Positions 26,082 through 35,743 are shown, counted from the first letter of the stretch. The stretch: 64,000 nucleotides of DNA from Chitinophagaceae bacterium (GCA_016715365.1 JADKAM010000001.1:1302001-1366000), one strand, 5' to 3'. Made by a program: numbers and translations. Notes: a model not told the origin generated them from the sequence alone.

Positions 26082-27647
26082 CTATCTGGCTACGTTTACC
26101 GACCTTTTTTCCCTGATTACAGTTACTTTAATCTGGCCGGGGAAGGTCATTTCGGTTTGTATCTTTTGTGCTATTTCAAAACTCAGTTTATCACTGGCGT
26201 CATCGGTTACTTTATCTGCTTCTACAATTACCCTTAACTCACGACCAGCCTGAATTGCATAGGCTTTTTCAACTCCGGTATAAGCCATGGCCAGGTTTTC
26301 CAGGTCTTTAATACGTTGAATATATTGCTGCATGATCTCACGCCTTGCACCCGGCCTTGCACCGCTGATGGCATCGCAGGCCTGTATGATAGGAGAGATC
26401 ACATATTGCATTTCCATTTCATCGTGGTGAGCGCCAATGGCATTTACTACTGCCGGGTTCTCGCCATATTTTTCGGCCAGTTTGGCTCCCAATAATGCGT
26501 GGCTTAATTCAGTTTCTTCATCGGGTACTTTACCAATATCATGCAGCAGACCAGCTCTTTTGGCCAGTTTTGCATTCATGCCCAGTTCAGAAGCCATGAT
26601 GGCGCAAAGATTAGCTGTTTCACGGCTATGCATCAACAGGTTTTGCCCGTAAGATGAGCGGAAGCGCATACGGCCAACCATTCTGATCAGTTCTTTATGT
26701 AAACCGTGTACGCCCAGTTCCATGGCGGTACGCTCACCAATTTCCATTACCTGGTCGTCAATTTGTTTTTTTGTTTTTTCAACCACTTCCTCAATACGGG
26801 CAGGATGGATACGGCCATCGGCAACCAGGCGTTGCAGCGATAAACGGGCAATTTCCCTGCGCAACGGATCAAATGAAGAAAGCACGATGGCTTCAGGCGT
26901 GTCATCAACAATAAGATCTACGCCGGTAGCGGCTTCTATGGCACGTATGTTACGGCCTTCACGGCCAATGATGGAGCCTTTTATCTCGTCGCTTTCAAGG
27001 TTAAACACCGTAATGGCATTTTCAATGGCAGCTTCTGCAGCTGTACGCTGTATGGTTTGAATAACAATTTTACGGGCTTCTTTGGTAGCTTTTAATTTGG
27101 CATCTTCAATAATTTCCTGCTGAATAACCAGTGCCTTGGTGTGAGCTTCCTGCCTCAGGCTTTCAATTAACTGGGCTTTGGCATCTTCGGCGGTAAGACC
27201 GGCTACTTTTTCCAGGCGGCGGATATGCTCTTCCTGGTGTTTTTCCAGTTCGGTACGCTTGATGTTTACAATCTCTGTCTGGCGGTTAAGGTTTTCCTTA
27301 ATCACTTCATTGTCCTTAATCTGTTTCTCCAGGTTCTGGTCTTTCTGATTGAGGGATTGTTCTTTTTGTTTGATACGGGCTTCACTCTCAATCAGTTTCT
27401 GGTTGCGTTGCAATACATCCCGCTCGTGATCGGCTTTAAGCTGCACAAATTTCTCTTTGGCTTCTAAAAGCTTTTCTTTTTTAAGGTTTTCGGCCTGTAA
27501 ATTTCCGTCGGCAATGATCTTTTGAGCCTGTTGCTCGGCTTCTGCTATTTGTTTTTGGGTGTTTTTGGCAAATACCAGTTTACCCAGTATGATGCCCAAT
27601 ATCAGCGCAGCTGCGCCAATGATAACGTAAATTATAATCGGATCCAT
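26082..27647 (-). CDS. rny: Ribonuclease Y
   Basis: This is a 521-residue membrane-anchored endoribonuclease. It has an N-terminal membrane helix (about 4-25), a long coiled coil rich in K, E and Q (30-200), and a KH domain (IKGSIIGREGRNIRAIE). The HD domain has the metal motif LLHDIGKVPDEE and SHALLGAKLAEKYG. It starts mRNA decay at the inner membrane. The length and motifs are normal. It heads away from the zapA cluster, with 170 bp between them. Confidence 0.97.
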   Translation of the reverse strand: MDPIIIYVIIGAAALILGIILGKLVFAKNTQKQIAEAEQQAQKIIADGNLQAENLKKEKLLEAKEKFVQLKADHERDVLQRNQKLIESEARIKQKEQSLNQKDQNLEKQIKDNEVIKENLNRQTEIVNIKRTELEKHQEEHIRRLEKVAGLTAEDAKAQLIESLRQEAHTKALVIQQEIIEDAKLKATKEARKIVIQTIQRTAAEAAIENAITVFNLESDEIKGSIIGREGRNIRAIEAATGVDLIVDDTPEAIVLSSFDPLRREIARLSLQRLVADGRIHPARIEEVVEKTKKQIDDQVMEIGERTAMELGVHGLHKELIRMVGRMRFRSSYGQNLLMHSRETANLCAIMASELGMNAKLAKRAGLLHDIGKVPDEETELSHALLGAKLAEKYGENPAVVNAIGAHHDEMEMQYVISPIIQACDAISGARPGARREIMQQYIQRIKDLENLAMAYTGVEKAYAIQAGRELRVIVEADKVTDDASDKLSFEIAQKIQTEMTFPGQIKVTVIREKRSVNVAR

Positions 27648-27817
27648 TGATTGTTTCTGTTTTTAAACGGTTCAAAATCATATATAACTCCCCATTATGC
27701 ATATAAGTTAAATGAGATGTTTAGCCTACGAAGATAAGTAATTTGTTTGGAGAAAAGGGGGATATGGGTTTGATTGCATTACTTGACAGGCAAAACCTGG
27801 TTTTTAATATGGAATTT

Positions 27818-28099
27818 TTATTTAACCTTATCCAGTTGCTGTTCAATTTTCAGCAATGCATCTGTCATTTCTTTTTCTAAAGCCGGATTGGTTTCAGCAC
27901 TTGTTTGGGTGGCATACCAGATCATGACCATGGCAATATAGTCCTGCATATCCTTGCCGGAGAACTGGGTTTTAAATTCAACAATTTTTTCGTTGATGGT
28001 TTTTAGGGTACGGCGGATGGCTTCCTCATCGGATGGGCTGGTTTTAATGCGATAGGTACGGTCGCCAATTACAATATTTACAGGGATGAGTTCTGCCAT
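27818..28099 (-). CDS. zapA: Cell division protein ZapA
   Basis: This 93-residue protein matches ZapA: an N-terminal globular part (VNIVIGDRTYRIKTSPSDEEAIRR) followed by a helix for the dimer coiled coil. ZapA bundles FtsZ filaments at the division ring. The next gene upstream on the strand encodes a pure coiled-coil protein, a pairing seen next to pheT and rny in many Bacteroidota. Confidence 0.87.
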   Translation of the reverse strand: MAELIPVNIVIGDRTYRIKTSPSDEEAIRRTLKTINEKIVEFKTQFSGKDMQDYIAMVMIWYATQTSAETNPALEKEMTDALLKIEQQLDKVK

Positions 28100-28197
28100 G
28101 ATTATTTTATTTGAACGCTGATTTTTATGATGATTAAGATAAATGATGATCTGATCTTAAAAAATCATCACAATCATAATAATCTGCGTTCCGTTTT

Positions 28198-28485
28198 TTA
28201 TTCACTCAGTATACCAATACATTTATCAATTTCACGTATGTATTGGTTGATGTTTTTTTCAAATGCTTTTTTATCAGCTTCGTTCATGTTGCCGGTGGCG
28301 GCTTTTAAAATGGTAACCTTTTCCTGCAAGGCAGTAATCTGCTCTTTGTCTTTTTCTTTTGTTTGTTGCAGGGTTGCTATTAATTCGCTTTGCCGCTGAT
28401 TCTCTTTTTGTAATAGCTGGTAGTTCTTCAGCAATTGCTGAAGTTTATCGTTGATGCGTTTAATATGGTTTTCTAAGTCGCTCAT
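28198..28485 (-). CDS. Coiled-coil protein next to zapA
   Basis: This 95-residue protein is almost wholly heptad-like in its first 65 residues (ENHIKRINDKLQQLLKN, then QRQSELIATLQQTKEK). A short C-terminal helix contains KNINQYIREIDKCI. It resembles ZapB-type division proteins in size and composition, but no signature proves it. The position just upstream of zapA on the same strand supports a division role. Confidence 0.7.
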   Translation of the reverse strand: MSDLENHIKRINDKLQQLLKNYQLLQKENQRQSELIATLQQTKEKDKEQITALQEKVTILKAATGNMNEADKKAFEKNINQYIREIDKCIGILSE

Positions 28486-28500
28486 AAAAACCCCCTCCGT

Positions 28501-28515
28501 CCCGACTAAGTCGGG
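28501..28515. repeat. Short palindrome between pheT and the coiled-coil gene
   Basis: cccgactaagtcggg is a perfect 7-bp inverted repeat around one base. It is a common type of intergenic dyad in this phylum and may serve as a weak terminator. Confidence 0.45.
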
Positions 28516-28612
28516 AAACCTGTACTATAATTATTTAAAATTCTTTTAATTGCTTATAAAATCTGCTCATTTTTGTGATCACCAGTTCCCCCTTCAGGAG
28601 GTTGGGGGGTTC

Positions 28613-31039
28613 TTATTTTCTAATCTCTGCACCCAATTCTTTCTCATAAGCCCCAATTATCTTGTTCATCATACTGTCGATGTCTTTATCGGTCATTGTT
28701 TTTTCTTCATCCAAAAAAGTAAAGCTGATGGCCATTGATTTTTTGCCGGCGCCAATCTTTTCACTTTCAAATATATCAAACAAACTGATGGAAGTTAACT
28801 TATTTACTTTTGCAGCTGCAGTTGCTTTTTCCACAGCCTCAAAAGGCAGGGCCTTGTTTACAATAATGGCCAGGTCGCGGTTTACAGCAGGGTATTTACT
28901 CACATCTTTATGCTGAATATAGTTTTTCTTATTCAGCTTAAGCAGTCGGCCCCAGTTAAGATCGGCATAAAATACGGGTTGCTTAATATCAAAGCGATCC
29001 AGTTTGCTGTTAGCCACCAAACCAATTTCTGCAACTTTTTCGTTTTTAATATTGGCCTGCAGGGCATTTGTTAGATCCGGATTCACTGCTTCGGTATAAG
29101 CATCGGCCTTTAAACCCAGCACATTCATTATTTTTTCAAAAACTGCTTTAATAAAATAGAAGTCGCTTTTTTCTGCTTTACCTTTCCAGCTATCGGCAGA
29201 TTTATTGCCGGTAATGTAAATGGTAAGGTGATTGTCTTCCGTATATTTTCCTGCTTCGCTAACGCCATATGTTTTTCCAAATTCAAAAAACTTCAGGTCG
29301 TTGTTTTTGCGATTAAGGTTGTAGGCAATGGAAGTAAGGCCGGTTTCCATCATGGCCGGGCGCATTACATTTAACTCCTCACTTAAATTGTTGATCATCT
29401 TCACTGTACTTTTCAAAACAGTATCATTGTAATATGCACTGTTGGTAATGGAGTTGGTGAAAATTTCCTGAAAGCCGGAGCCTGCAAGGTATTCAGCGAT
29501 TTTTTCTGTGTAGGTTGCTTCATGCGCCAGCGTTTCCACCGAAGGTGAAATGGTGATTGCAGATGGAATATCAACATTATCCAAACCATCAATACGCATA
29601 ATTTCTTCTACAATATCGGCACCAATGCTGATATCGGTTTTACTGAAAGGAACTTTATACCTCATTTCATCATCACCTTCTTTTATCAGTTCAAAACCCA
29701 GGCTGTGTAAAATATTTTTAATGGTATCACCATGATAATTTTTGCCACTTAGTTTTTTCAGGTAATGATATTTAAGTGCAACTTCTGTTTTCTCTTTCGG
29801 GTTTGGATATACATCAATGATATCGCTGGCAATTTCGCCACCGGCAATTTCTTTAATGAGTGTGGCTGCTCTTTTTAAAACATTAACGGTGTTACTGATG
29901 TCAACACCTTTTTCAAAACGGGTGGCAGCATCGGTACGCAGGCCATGCTTTAAAGATGTTTTACGAACAGATGTTGGATTAAACCAGGCGCTTTCTAAAA
30001 AAATATTTTTTGTTGCAGCTGTTACACCACTATGCATTCCGCCGTAAACACCGCCCATACACATGGGCGCTTCTGTATTGCAGATCATCAGGTCCTCTGC
30101 AAATAATTTTCTTTCTTTTTCATCCAGTGTAATAAAAGGAGTTCCTTCCGCAAGATTTTTTATGATCAGTTTTTTACCGGTAATGGCATCTGCATTAAAA
30201 GCATGCAGGGGCTGGCCGGTTTCGTGCAAAATAAAATTAGTGATGTCAACTATATTATTGATTGGCCTGAGGCCAATACTTTTTAATCTTTGTTGCAACC
30301 AGTCGGGGCTTTCGGCAATGGTAACGCCTTCAATACTCACACCTGCATAGCGCTGGCAGGCATCTGCATTTTCAATAACCACTTCCATTTGCAGGCCCTG
30401 GTTATCGGGTTTAAAATTATTTTTAAAAGGAGATTTTACAATCGTTTCTTTTTTGTTGTGGTGCGATAAATATGCACAAACATCCCGGGCAACACCCAGG
30501 TGGCTCATGGCATCGCTGCGGTTTGGCGTAAGGCCAATTTCAAAAATAAAGTCATCGGTAAGTTTAAAAAAATCTGCCAGTAAAGTTCCGGCAACTGTAT
30601 CATGAGGCAATACCATAATCCCTGCATGGCTTTCACCCAGGCCAATTTCGTCTTCGGCACAAATCATACCCTGGCTTTCCACGCCACGTATTTTTGCTTT
30701 CTTCATGGTCATGGGGTCGCCATTAAATGGATAGATGGTGGTTCCAATAGTGGCTACCACCACTTTTTGTCCAGTGGCTATATTGTGTGCACCACAAACA
30801 ATCTGCAGTTTTTCTTCTGTGCCAATATTTACAGTTGTAAGACTTAATTTATCTGCATCGGGGTGTTTTTCACAGGTGATCACTTCACCAATTACCAATC
30901 CCTGTAAACCGCCTTTAACAGCCTCGTATTTGTGCAGGCTTTCCACTTCAAGCCCAATAGATGTAAGGATCTTGCTTAATTTTTCAGGTTCAATTATTTC
31001 GGGTAAATACTCACTAAGCCAGTTGTAACTAATGATCAT
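28613..31039 (-). CDS. pheT: Phenylalanine-tRNA ligase beta subunit
   Basis: This is an 808-residue subunit of normal length. It has an N-terminal tRNA-binding/EMAP-like domain (VIGEVITCEKHPDADKLSLT), the B3/B4 editing region (GRHEGM-like EDEIGLGESHAG), B5 and the catalytic-like core (RTDAATRFEKGVD). A C-terminal ferredoxin-fold anticodon-binding domain (YPAVNRDLAIIVN, LFDIFESEKIGAGKKSMAISFTF, read as two parts) completes it. It charges tRNA(Phe) together with PheS, which is not in the window. Confidence 0.97.
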   Translation of the reverse strand: MIISYNWLSEYLPEIIEPEKLSKILTSIGLEVESLHKYEAVKGGLQGLVIGEVITCEKHPDADKLSLTTVNIGTEEKLQIVCGAHNIATGQKVVVATIGTTIYPFNGDPMTMKKAKIRGVESQGMICAEDEIGLGESHAGIMVLPHDTVAGTLLADFFKLTDDFIFEIGLTPNRSDAMSHLGVARDVCAYLSHHNKKETIVKSPFKNNFKPDNQGLQMEVVIENADACQRYAGVSIEGVTIAESPDWLQQRLKSIGLRPINNIVDITNFILHETGQPLHAFNADAITGKKLIIKNLAEGTPFITLDEKERKLFAEDLMICNTEAPMCMGGVYGGMHSGVTAATKNIFLESAWFNPTSVRKTSLKHGLRTDAATRFEKGVDISNTVNVLKRAATLIKEIAGGEIASDIIDVYPNPKEKTEVALKYHYLKKLSGKNYHGDTIKNILHSLGFELIKEGDDEMRYKVPFSKTDISIGADIVEEIMRIDGLDNVDIPSAITISPSVETLAHEATYTEKIAEYLAGSGFQEIFTNSITNSAYYNDTVLKSTVKMINNLSEELNVMRPAMMETGLTSIAYNLNRKNNDLKFFEFGKTYGVSEAGKYTEDNHLTIYITGNKSADSWKGKAEKSDFYFIKAVFEKIMNVLGLKADAYTEAVNPDLTNALQANIKNEKVAEIGLVANSKLDRFDIKQPVFYADLNWGRLLKLNKKNYIQHKDVSKYPAVNRDLAIIVNKALPFEAVEKATAAAKVNKLTSISLFDIFESEKIGAGKKSMAISFTFLDEEKTMTDKDIDSMMNKIIGAYEKELGAEIRK

Positions 31040-31067
31040 CCGTTTATTACATTTTAATGTTAATGGG

Positions 31068-31075
31068 CAAAGATA
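31068..31075 (-). promoter_or_regulatory. -7 box of the pheT promoter
   Basis: Minus-strand TATCTTTG lies 28 bases before the pheT ATG, in the 391-bp divergent gap 31040-31430. The rest of this gap holds the dnaB promoter; I see no other feature in it. Confidence 0.5.
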
Positions 31076-31360
31076 GTTTTTTGATTGCTAAAGCAGATAA
31101 AAGGGAAGCCTCATAAGCTACACATCAATTTTAAATTTAGCAACTGGCTTTTTGGGGAATGCGGTGCAAAAAAGAAAAATTTCAATTTCCCAATTGTTAA
31201 TAAACCTGCACAGAATGGCAATTTTATTGAATTTTGTATTGTTAATTTACTGGGGATAATGTTTTAGAAATCTGAATAAACTACCTTTGATGTGAACAAT
31301 GCTGTGGAAAACCTATGTAAAAAACATATTGGCTTCTATGTGGATAAAAATGAAATGAGT

Positions 31361-31387
31361 TTGATTATTCTTTTGCCTTTACCTTAG
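31361..31387 (+). promoter_or_regulatory. Probable dnaB promoter
   Basis: TTG at 31361 is followed after 16 bases by TACCTTAG, one base off the TAnnTTTG consensus. The dnaB ATG is 43 bases downstream. Confidence 0.4.
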
Positions 31388-31430
31388 CCGCCCTGCATAA
31401 AACAACCCTAACAAGTACAGAAAATAGAAC

Positions 31431-32987
31431 ATGGAACTTACGAATTTTAATAAAGACAAAAAGCTGCGCCGTAAAGCGCCGGTTGAACTTGGAAGCATGA
31501 TGTATGGCAAAGTGCCTCCACAGGCAAAAGAACTGGAGGAAGCAGTTTTGGGAGCCATCATGCTTGAAAAAAGCGCTTTTGATACCGTGGTTGAAATTTT
31601 AAAACCCGAGTGTTTTTATGTAGATGCCAACCAGCGCATTTACAAAGCCATGCAGGGTTTGGCCATAAAAAGTTTACCGATAGATCTGTTGACGGTTGTG
31701 GAGGAATTAAAATTCCGGGAAGAACTGGATGCAGTTGGCGGCCCTTATTATGTAACCAAACTAACCAATGCAGTTGTTTCATCAGCCAATATTGAAGCCC
31801 ACTCCAGGATTGTTTTACAAAAATTTATTCAAAGAGAACTGATCCGCATCAGTGGAGAAATTATTGGCGATGCTTACGAAGACAGCACCGATGTTTTTGA
31901 TATGCTGGATGAAGCAGAAGGAAAATTATTTGAGATCACCAACAATCACCTGCGTAAAAACTTTGATAGTATTGATACGGTTTTGGTAAAAACCATTCAG
32001 CGTATTGAAGACATGCGTAACAGGCAGGAAGATATTACCGGCGTACCAACCGGATTTCCGTCGCTTGATAGAATTACTTACGGCTGGCAGTCAACAGATT
32101 TAATTGTGTTAGCTGCAAGGCCATCAGTTGGTAAAACGGCTTTTGCCTTAAACCTGGCCCGCAGTGCGGCTTTGCATCCTACCAAACCAACGGCAGTAGG
32201 TTTTTTTAGTTTAGAGATGAGCAGCTCACAATTGGTACAACGTATTTTAAGTGCCGAGAGTGAAATATGGCTGGAGAAGATTGCCCGTGGTAAACTGGAA
32301 GAGCATGAGATGAAGCAATTGTATAAAAATGGTATTGAACGTTTATCCAAAGCACCCATCTTTATTGATGATACAGCAGCGTTGAATATTTTTGAGCTGC
32401 GTGCAAAATGCCGCCGTTTAAAAAACAAACACAATGTTGGCCTCATCATTATAGATTATTTACAGTTGATGAGTGGTGCCGGCGAAAACCGCAATGGCAA
32501 CAGGGAGCAGGAGATCAGCCGTATATCAAGAGATTTAAAAGGGCTTGCAAAAGAATTGCAGGTACCCATCATTGCCTTATCTCAGTTAAGTCGTGAGGTA
32601 GAAAAAAGAAAAGAAGGTGCAAAAATTCCGCAGCTGAGTGATTTGAGGGAATCAGGTGCTATTGAGCAGGATGCGGATATGGTTATGTTCCTGTACCGCC
32701 CCGAATACTATGATATTACCAGCAACGAAATGGGCGAGAGTAATAAGGGCGAAACTTATGTGAAGATTGCCAAGCACCGTAATGGTAGTTTGGATACGGT
32801 TAAGCTGAAAGCCCTGCTGCATATTCAAAAATTTGTTGAGGAAGAAGGCGGTAGTGATTTTGCCAGTGGTTTACCCGGCGGCAGCTGGAAACCGGTGAAG
32901 AGTGATGATGGAGATGGTGCAAAACTGTACATACAAAAAGGCAGCAAGATGAATGACGGGGAGTTTGATGAGGATGCGCCGTTTTAA
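31431..32987 (+). CDS. dnaB: Replicative DNA helicase DnaB
   Basis: This is a 518-residue hexameric helicase. The N-terminal helical domain (PPQAKELEEAVLGAIMLE) binds primase. The RecA-like domain has Walker A ARPSVGKTAFALN, Walker B LIIIDYLQLM, the SREVEKR segment and the DLRESGAIEQDAD motif. The C-terminal tail is acidic (FDEDAPF). No intein is present. It unwinds DNA at the replication fork. A hairpin terminator follows. Confidence 0.97.
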   Translation: MELTNFNKDKKLRRKAPVELGSMMYGKVPPQAKELEEAVLGAIMLEKSAFDTVVEILKPECFYVDANQRIYKAMQGLAIKSLPIDLLTVVEELKFREELDAVGGPYYVTKLTNAVVSSANIEAHSRIVLQKFIQRELIRISGEIIGDAYEDSTDVFDMLDEAEGKLFEITNNHLRKNFDSIDTVLVKTIQRIEDMRNRQEDITGVPTGFPSLDRITYGWQSTDLIVLAARPSVGKTAFALNLARSAALHPTKPTAVGFFSLEMSSSQLVQRILSAESEIWLEKIARGKLEEHEMKQLYKNGIERLSKAPIFIDDTAALNIFELRAKCRRLKNKHNVGLIIIDYLQLMSGAGENRNGNREQEISRISRDLKGLAKELQVPIIALSQLSREVEKRKEGAKIPQLSDLRESGAIEQDADMVMFLYRPEYYDITSNEMGESNKGETYVKIAKHRNGSLDTVKLKALLHIQKFVEEEGGSDFASGLPGGSWKPVKSDDGDGAKLYIQKGSKMNDGEFDEDAPF

Positions 32988-33008
32988 TGGATAATTTATT
33001 AATGGATA

Positions 33009-33041
33009 ATGGAGAATGTTTTCAAAAAACGCATTCTCCAT
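33009..33041 (+). terminator. Terminator of dnaB
   Basis: Perfect 10-bp arms (atggagaatg / cattctccat) with a 13-base loop are followed by a T-rich run, 22 bases after the dnaB stop. Confidence 0.8.
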
Positions 33042-33141
33042 TTTTATTTTCTTTAAGTTTGAATTGTTGTATTAACCCCGTCAGCGGTTGCAAACCCTGA
33101 CGGCTGCTAAAGAAAGTAACCGGTACAAACAAAAACATAAA

Positions 33142-33849
33142 ATGTCGCTTCCCTTTTTTTATAAAGAAGATTTAGTTGCCTCAAGTGCCGATGTGGTGCT
33201 CGATGAAGCCAGCAGCAAGCATATAGTGCAGGTGCTGCGTATGCAAAACGGCGAGCAGCTGCAACTGACAAATGGTAAAGGGATTTTATTTACCGCTGAG
33301 ATAACAGACAACAACAGGAAAAGATGTACTGTTAAAGTTATACAAACGAACAACCAACAACGAGCAACGAACAACATTACCATCGCAATTTCTCCTGTAA
33401 AAAACAATACCCGCTTTGAATGGTTTTTAGAAAAAGCAACCGAGATTGGAGTTACAGAAATTATCCCGCTGGTATGTACAAGAACCGAAAAGACTGTTTT
33501 TAAGTTTGAGCGGATGAAAAGTATTTTGGTGAGTGCTATGCTTCAATCTCAACAAACATGGTTGCCGGTTTTGCATGAGGCAACAAAGTTTAACGCACTT
33601 GTTAAATCACCCGGTTATCAACAAAAATTTATTGCACATTGTATTGATGATGCAAAAAGAAGTCTGGCTGATCTGAACAATGCGGCCCTGTCTTCAAAAA
33701 TTATTTTAATAGGACCCGAGGGTGATTTTACGGTTGAAGAAATAGAACTGGCTTTGCAAAACCAGTTCAGTGCTGTAAGCCTGGGTGAAACCAGGTTGAG
33801 AACGGAGACAGCTGGTATTGTAGCGGCTACCTTACTTTGCCTCGTCTGA
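33142..33849 (+). CDS. rsmE: 16S rRNA (uracil1498-N3)-methyltransferase
   Basis: This 235-residue SPOUT-fold enzyme has an N-terminal PUA-like part (LDEASSKHIVQVLRMQNGE). The methyl-donor site includes LEKATEIGVTEIIPL, LIGPEGDFTVEEIE and SLGETRLRTETAGI. It methylates U1498 of 16S rRNA. The ATG at 33142 (MSLPFFYKED) fits the family better than an in-frame TTG at 33088. A patch around QTNNQQRATNN looks like an in-frame simple-repeat insertion between the two domains. It overlaps the next gene tail to tail by 18 bp. Confidence 0.94.
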   Translation: MSLPFFYKEDLVASSADVVLDEASSKHIVQVLRMQNGEQLQLTNGKGILFTAEITDNNRKRCTVKVIQTNNQQRATNNITIAISPVKNNTRFEWFLEKATEIGVTEIIPLVCTRTEKTVFKFERMKSILVSAMLQSQQTWLPVLHEATKFNALVKSPGYQQKFIAHCIDDAKRSLADLNNAALSSKIILIGPEGDFTVEEIELALQNQFSAVSLGETRLRTETAGIVAATLLCLV

Positions 33850-34638
33850 ATATTTTTCTTCTTCATCAGGGAGTACCGGTTCATTCAATTCAACCACCCT
33901 GTTTTTATTCATCCGCTTACGCATTAGCATATTCAGCAATTCCACAACAAAAGAAAAAGCCATTCCAAAATAAATGTAATTCTTCAGTTTCAGTTCATGT
34001 GCAGCTTCTGCATTCCATCCTTCCATGATCAGGCTAAGTCCAATCATTACCAAAAACGAAAGCGCCAGCATTTTAAGTGTGGGATGTTTATGAATAAATG
34101 CTGAGATTTTTGGACTGAATAAGAACATAACCGTCATGGCAATTACCACGGCGGCAATCATGATCTCTACATGTTTGGCGGTACCACCCGCAGTGATGAT
34201 ACTGTCGAACGAGAAAACGGCATCTATCAGAATGATTTGCCCGATGGCATTACCCAGCGTTATTTTTTTAGTTTTTTCATTGGATGCATTGGGGTCTTCT
34301 CCCTCCAGCTTATGGTGTATTTCCATCACCGATTTATAAATAAGGAATAATCCCCCCAGTAGCATAACGATACTGGCCAGGTCAAAACCTTTATCAAAAA
34401 TGGTAAATACAGCTTTCCCTTTTTGAGAGAGTAACCAGCCAAGACCCATTAATAAAAGGCTTCTTGAAAGGATACCGGTTATCATCCATAGGCGGCGGGC
34501 TTTTTTCTGATCCTTTATTTTTTGTAACCGATTAAGTATGATGCTGACAAAAATCACGTTATCAATACCCAGTACCACTTCCAGTACAACAAGAATTAAA
34601 AAACTAATGATACTTTCTGAGGTAAATAAATGTTCCAT
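33832..34638 (-). CDS. TerC-family integral membrane protein
   Basis: This 268-residue protein has about seven membrane helices and the TerC motifs LEVVLGIDNVIFVSI and IDAVFSFDSIITAGG, whose acidic residues in the membrane are thought to bind metal. Members such as YkoY are linked to manganese export or tellurite resistance. The substrate here is not shown. The C-terminus is acidic and cytoplasmic. It ends 18 bp inside rsmE on the opposite strand and begins 9 bp after pyrD. Confidence 0.9.
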   Translation of the reverse strand: MEHLFTSESIISFLILVVLEVVLGIDNVIFVSIILNRLQKIKDQKKARRLWMITGILSRSLLLMGLGWLLSQKGKAVFTIFDKGFDLASIVMLLGGLFLIYKSVMEIHHKLEGEDPNASNEKTKKITLGNAIGQIILIDAVFSFDSIITAGGTAKHVEIMIAAVVIAMTVMFLFSPKISAFIHKHPTLKMLALSFLVMIGLSLIMEGWNAEAAHELKLKNYIYFGMAFSFVVELLNMLMRKRMNKNRVVELNEPVLPDEEEKYSDEAK

Positions 34639-34646
34639 GCTATATT

Positions 34647-35729
34647 TTATATTGAATATTTAAGATTGAATATTGCTGATCTCTTTACAGATATTTTTAC
34701 AATACCCGGCCCTTCATAAATAAAACCGGTCCATACCTGCACCAAGGATGCACCTGCATCTAACTTTTCTTTGGCATCGGCACCGGTAAAGATACCACCG
34801 CTTGCAATAACAGGTATTTGTCCGTTTGTTTTTTGATGAATGTATTTTACTATTTCGGTGCTTCTTGCCTTTACGGGTAAACCGCTTAAGCCACCGGCGC
34901 CGATAGTTGTAAGTTGTGAGTTGTGAGTCGTGAGTCCGTCTCTGCTGATGGTGGTGTTTGATGCAACCAGGCCGTCTAATTTTATTTCAAGCGCTAAAGC
35001 AATTACATCGTCTAGCTGTTCCTGGCTCAGGTCAGGTGCTATCTTTAATAATATCGGCTTCTTATTCTTTAATTCTTCATTTTTAATTTTTAATTGAGCA
35101 AATATTTTTCTCAACGAATCTTTTTCCTGCAACTCTCTTAATCCCGGTGTGTTGGGACTGCTTACATTCACCACAAAATAATCTACATAATCGTGCAATG
35201 CTAAAAAGCATTTTTCATAATCTTTCCAGGCATCTTCGTTTGGCGTGATCTTGTTTTTACCAATATTGCCGCCGATGATGAGTCGTGAGTCGGTAAGCCC
35301 ACGATTCACGACTGACGACTGACGCTGCTGCCAGGCTTTTAATCTTGCAGTAACAGCCTCCACCCCATCATTATTAAAACCCATGCGGTTGATGAGTGCC
35401 TTATCTTTTGGCAAACGAAATAACCGGGGTTTATCATTTCCGGCCTGCGGGAGGGGAGTAACAGTTCCTATTTCCACGCAGCCAAAGCCCAGGGCTTCCA
35501 GTTCGTTTAAATATTTTGCATTTTTATCAAAACCGGCACCAAGCCCAACCCTATTGGGGAATTGAAGATTTAAAAATTCATAAGGCTTGCTTCTCTGCGG
35601 TTTGAAGCCTGAAACTATCAGTTTTTTTATCCCGGGAATCCTGCACAGGAACTTCAATCCATTCATCGAAAAATAGTGAACCCATTCGGGATCAAAGCAA
35701 AATAAAATGGAACGAAGTACTTTATACAT
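34647..35729 (-). CDS. pyrD: Dihydroorotate dehydrogenase (quinone), class 2
   Basis: This is a 360-residue flavoenzyme that oxidises dihydroorotate to orotate with membrane quinone. The N-terminal amphipathic helices, VGLGAGFDKNAKYLNELE, GCVEIGTVTPLPQAGN, RLINRMGFNN-like LINRMGFNNDG, VVNVSSPNTPGLREL and the FMN-phosphate loop IASGGIFTG are present. I chose the ATG at 35729 rather than an upstream TTG. Three oddities look like in-frame simple-repeat insertions: SSVVNRGLTDSRL, LKIKNEELKNKK and LTTHNSQLTT. A -7 box ends six bases before the start, which predicts a leaderless message. TerC follows by 9 bp. Confidence 0.95.
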   Translation of the reverse strand: MYKVLRSILFCFDPEWVHYFSMNGLKFLCRIPGIKKLIVSGFKPQRSKPYEFLNLQFPNRVGLGAGFDKNAKYLNELEALGFGCVEIGTVTPLPQAGNDKPRLFRLPKDKALINRMGFNNDGVEAVTARLKAWQQRQSSVVNRGLTDSRLIIGGNIGKNKITPNEDAWKDYEKCFLALHDYVDYFVVNVSSPNTPGLRELQEKDSLRKIFAQLKIKNEELKNKKPILLKIAPDLSQEQLDDVIALALEIKLDGLVASNTTISRDGLTTHNSQLTTIGAGGLSGLPVKARSTEIVKYIHQKTNGQIPVIASGGIFTGADAKEKLDAGASLVQVWTGFIYEGPGIVKISVKRSAIFNLKYSI

Positions 35730-35735
35730 TTGCCG

Positions 35736-35743
35736 CAAAATTA
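35736..35743 (-). promoter_or_regulatory. -7 box abutting pyrD, probably leaderless
   Basis: Minus-strand TAATTTTG matches TAnnTTTG and ends six bases before the chosen ATG, so transcription should begin at or almost at the start codon. Confidence 0.5.

Noticed and set aside
27650..27817. 6S RNA between rny and zapA
   Set aside because: 6S RNA often lies near zapA, but I could not see the long hairpin with central bubble here.
31085..31267. 60-codon frame in the pheT-dnaB gap
   Set aside because: Composition is that of AT-rich intergenic DNA; there is no start signal, and promoters of both flanking genes lie in this gap.
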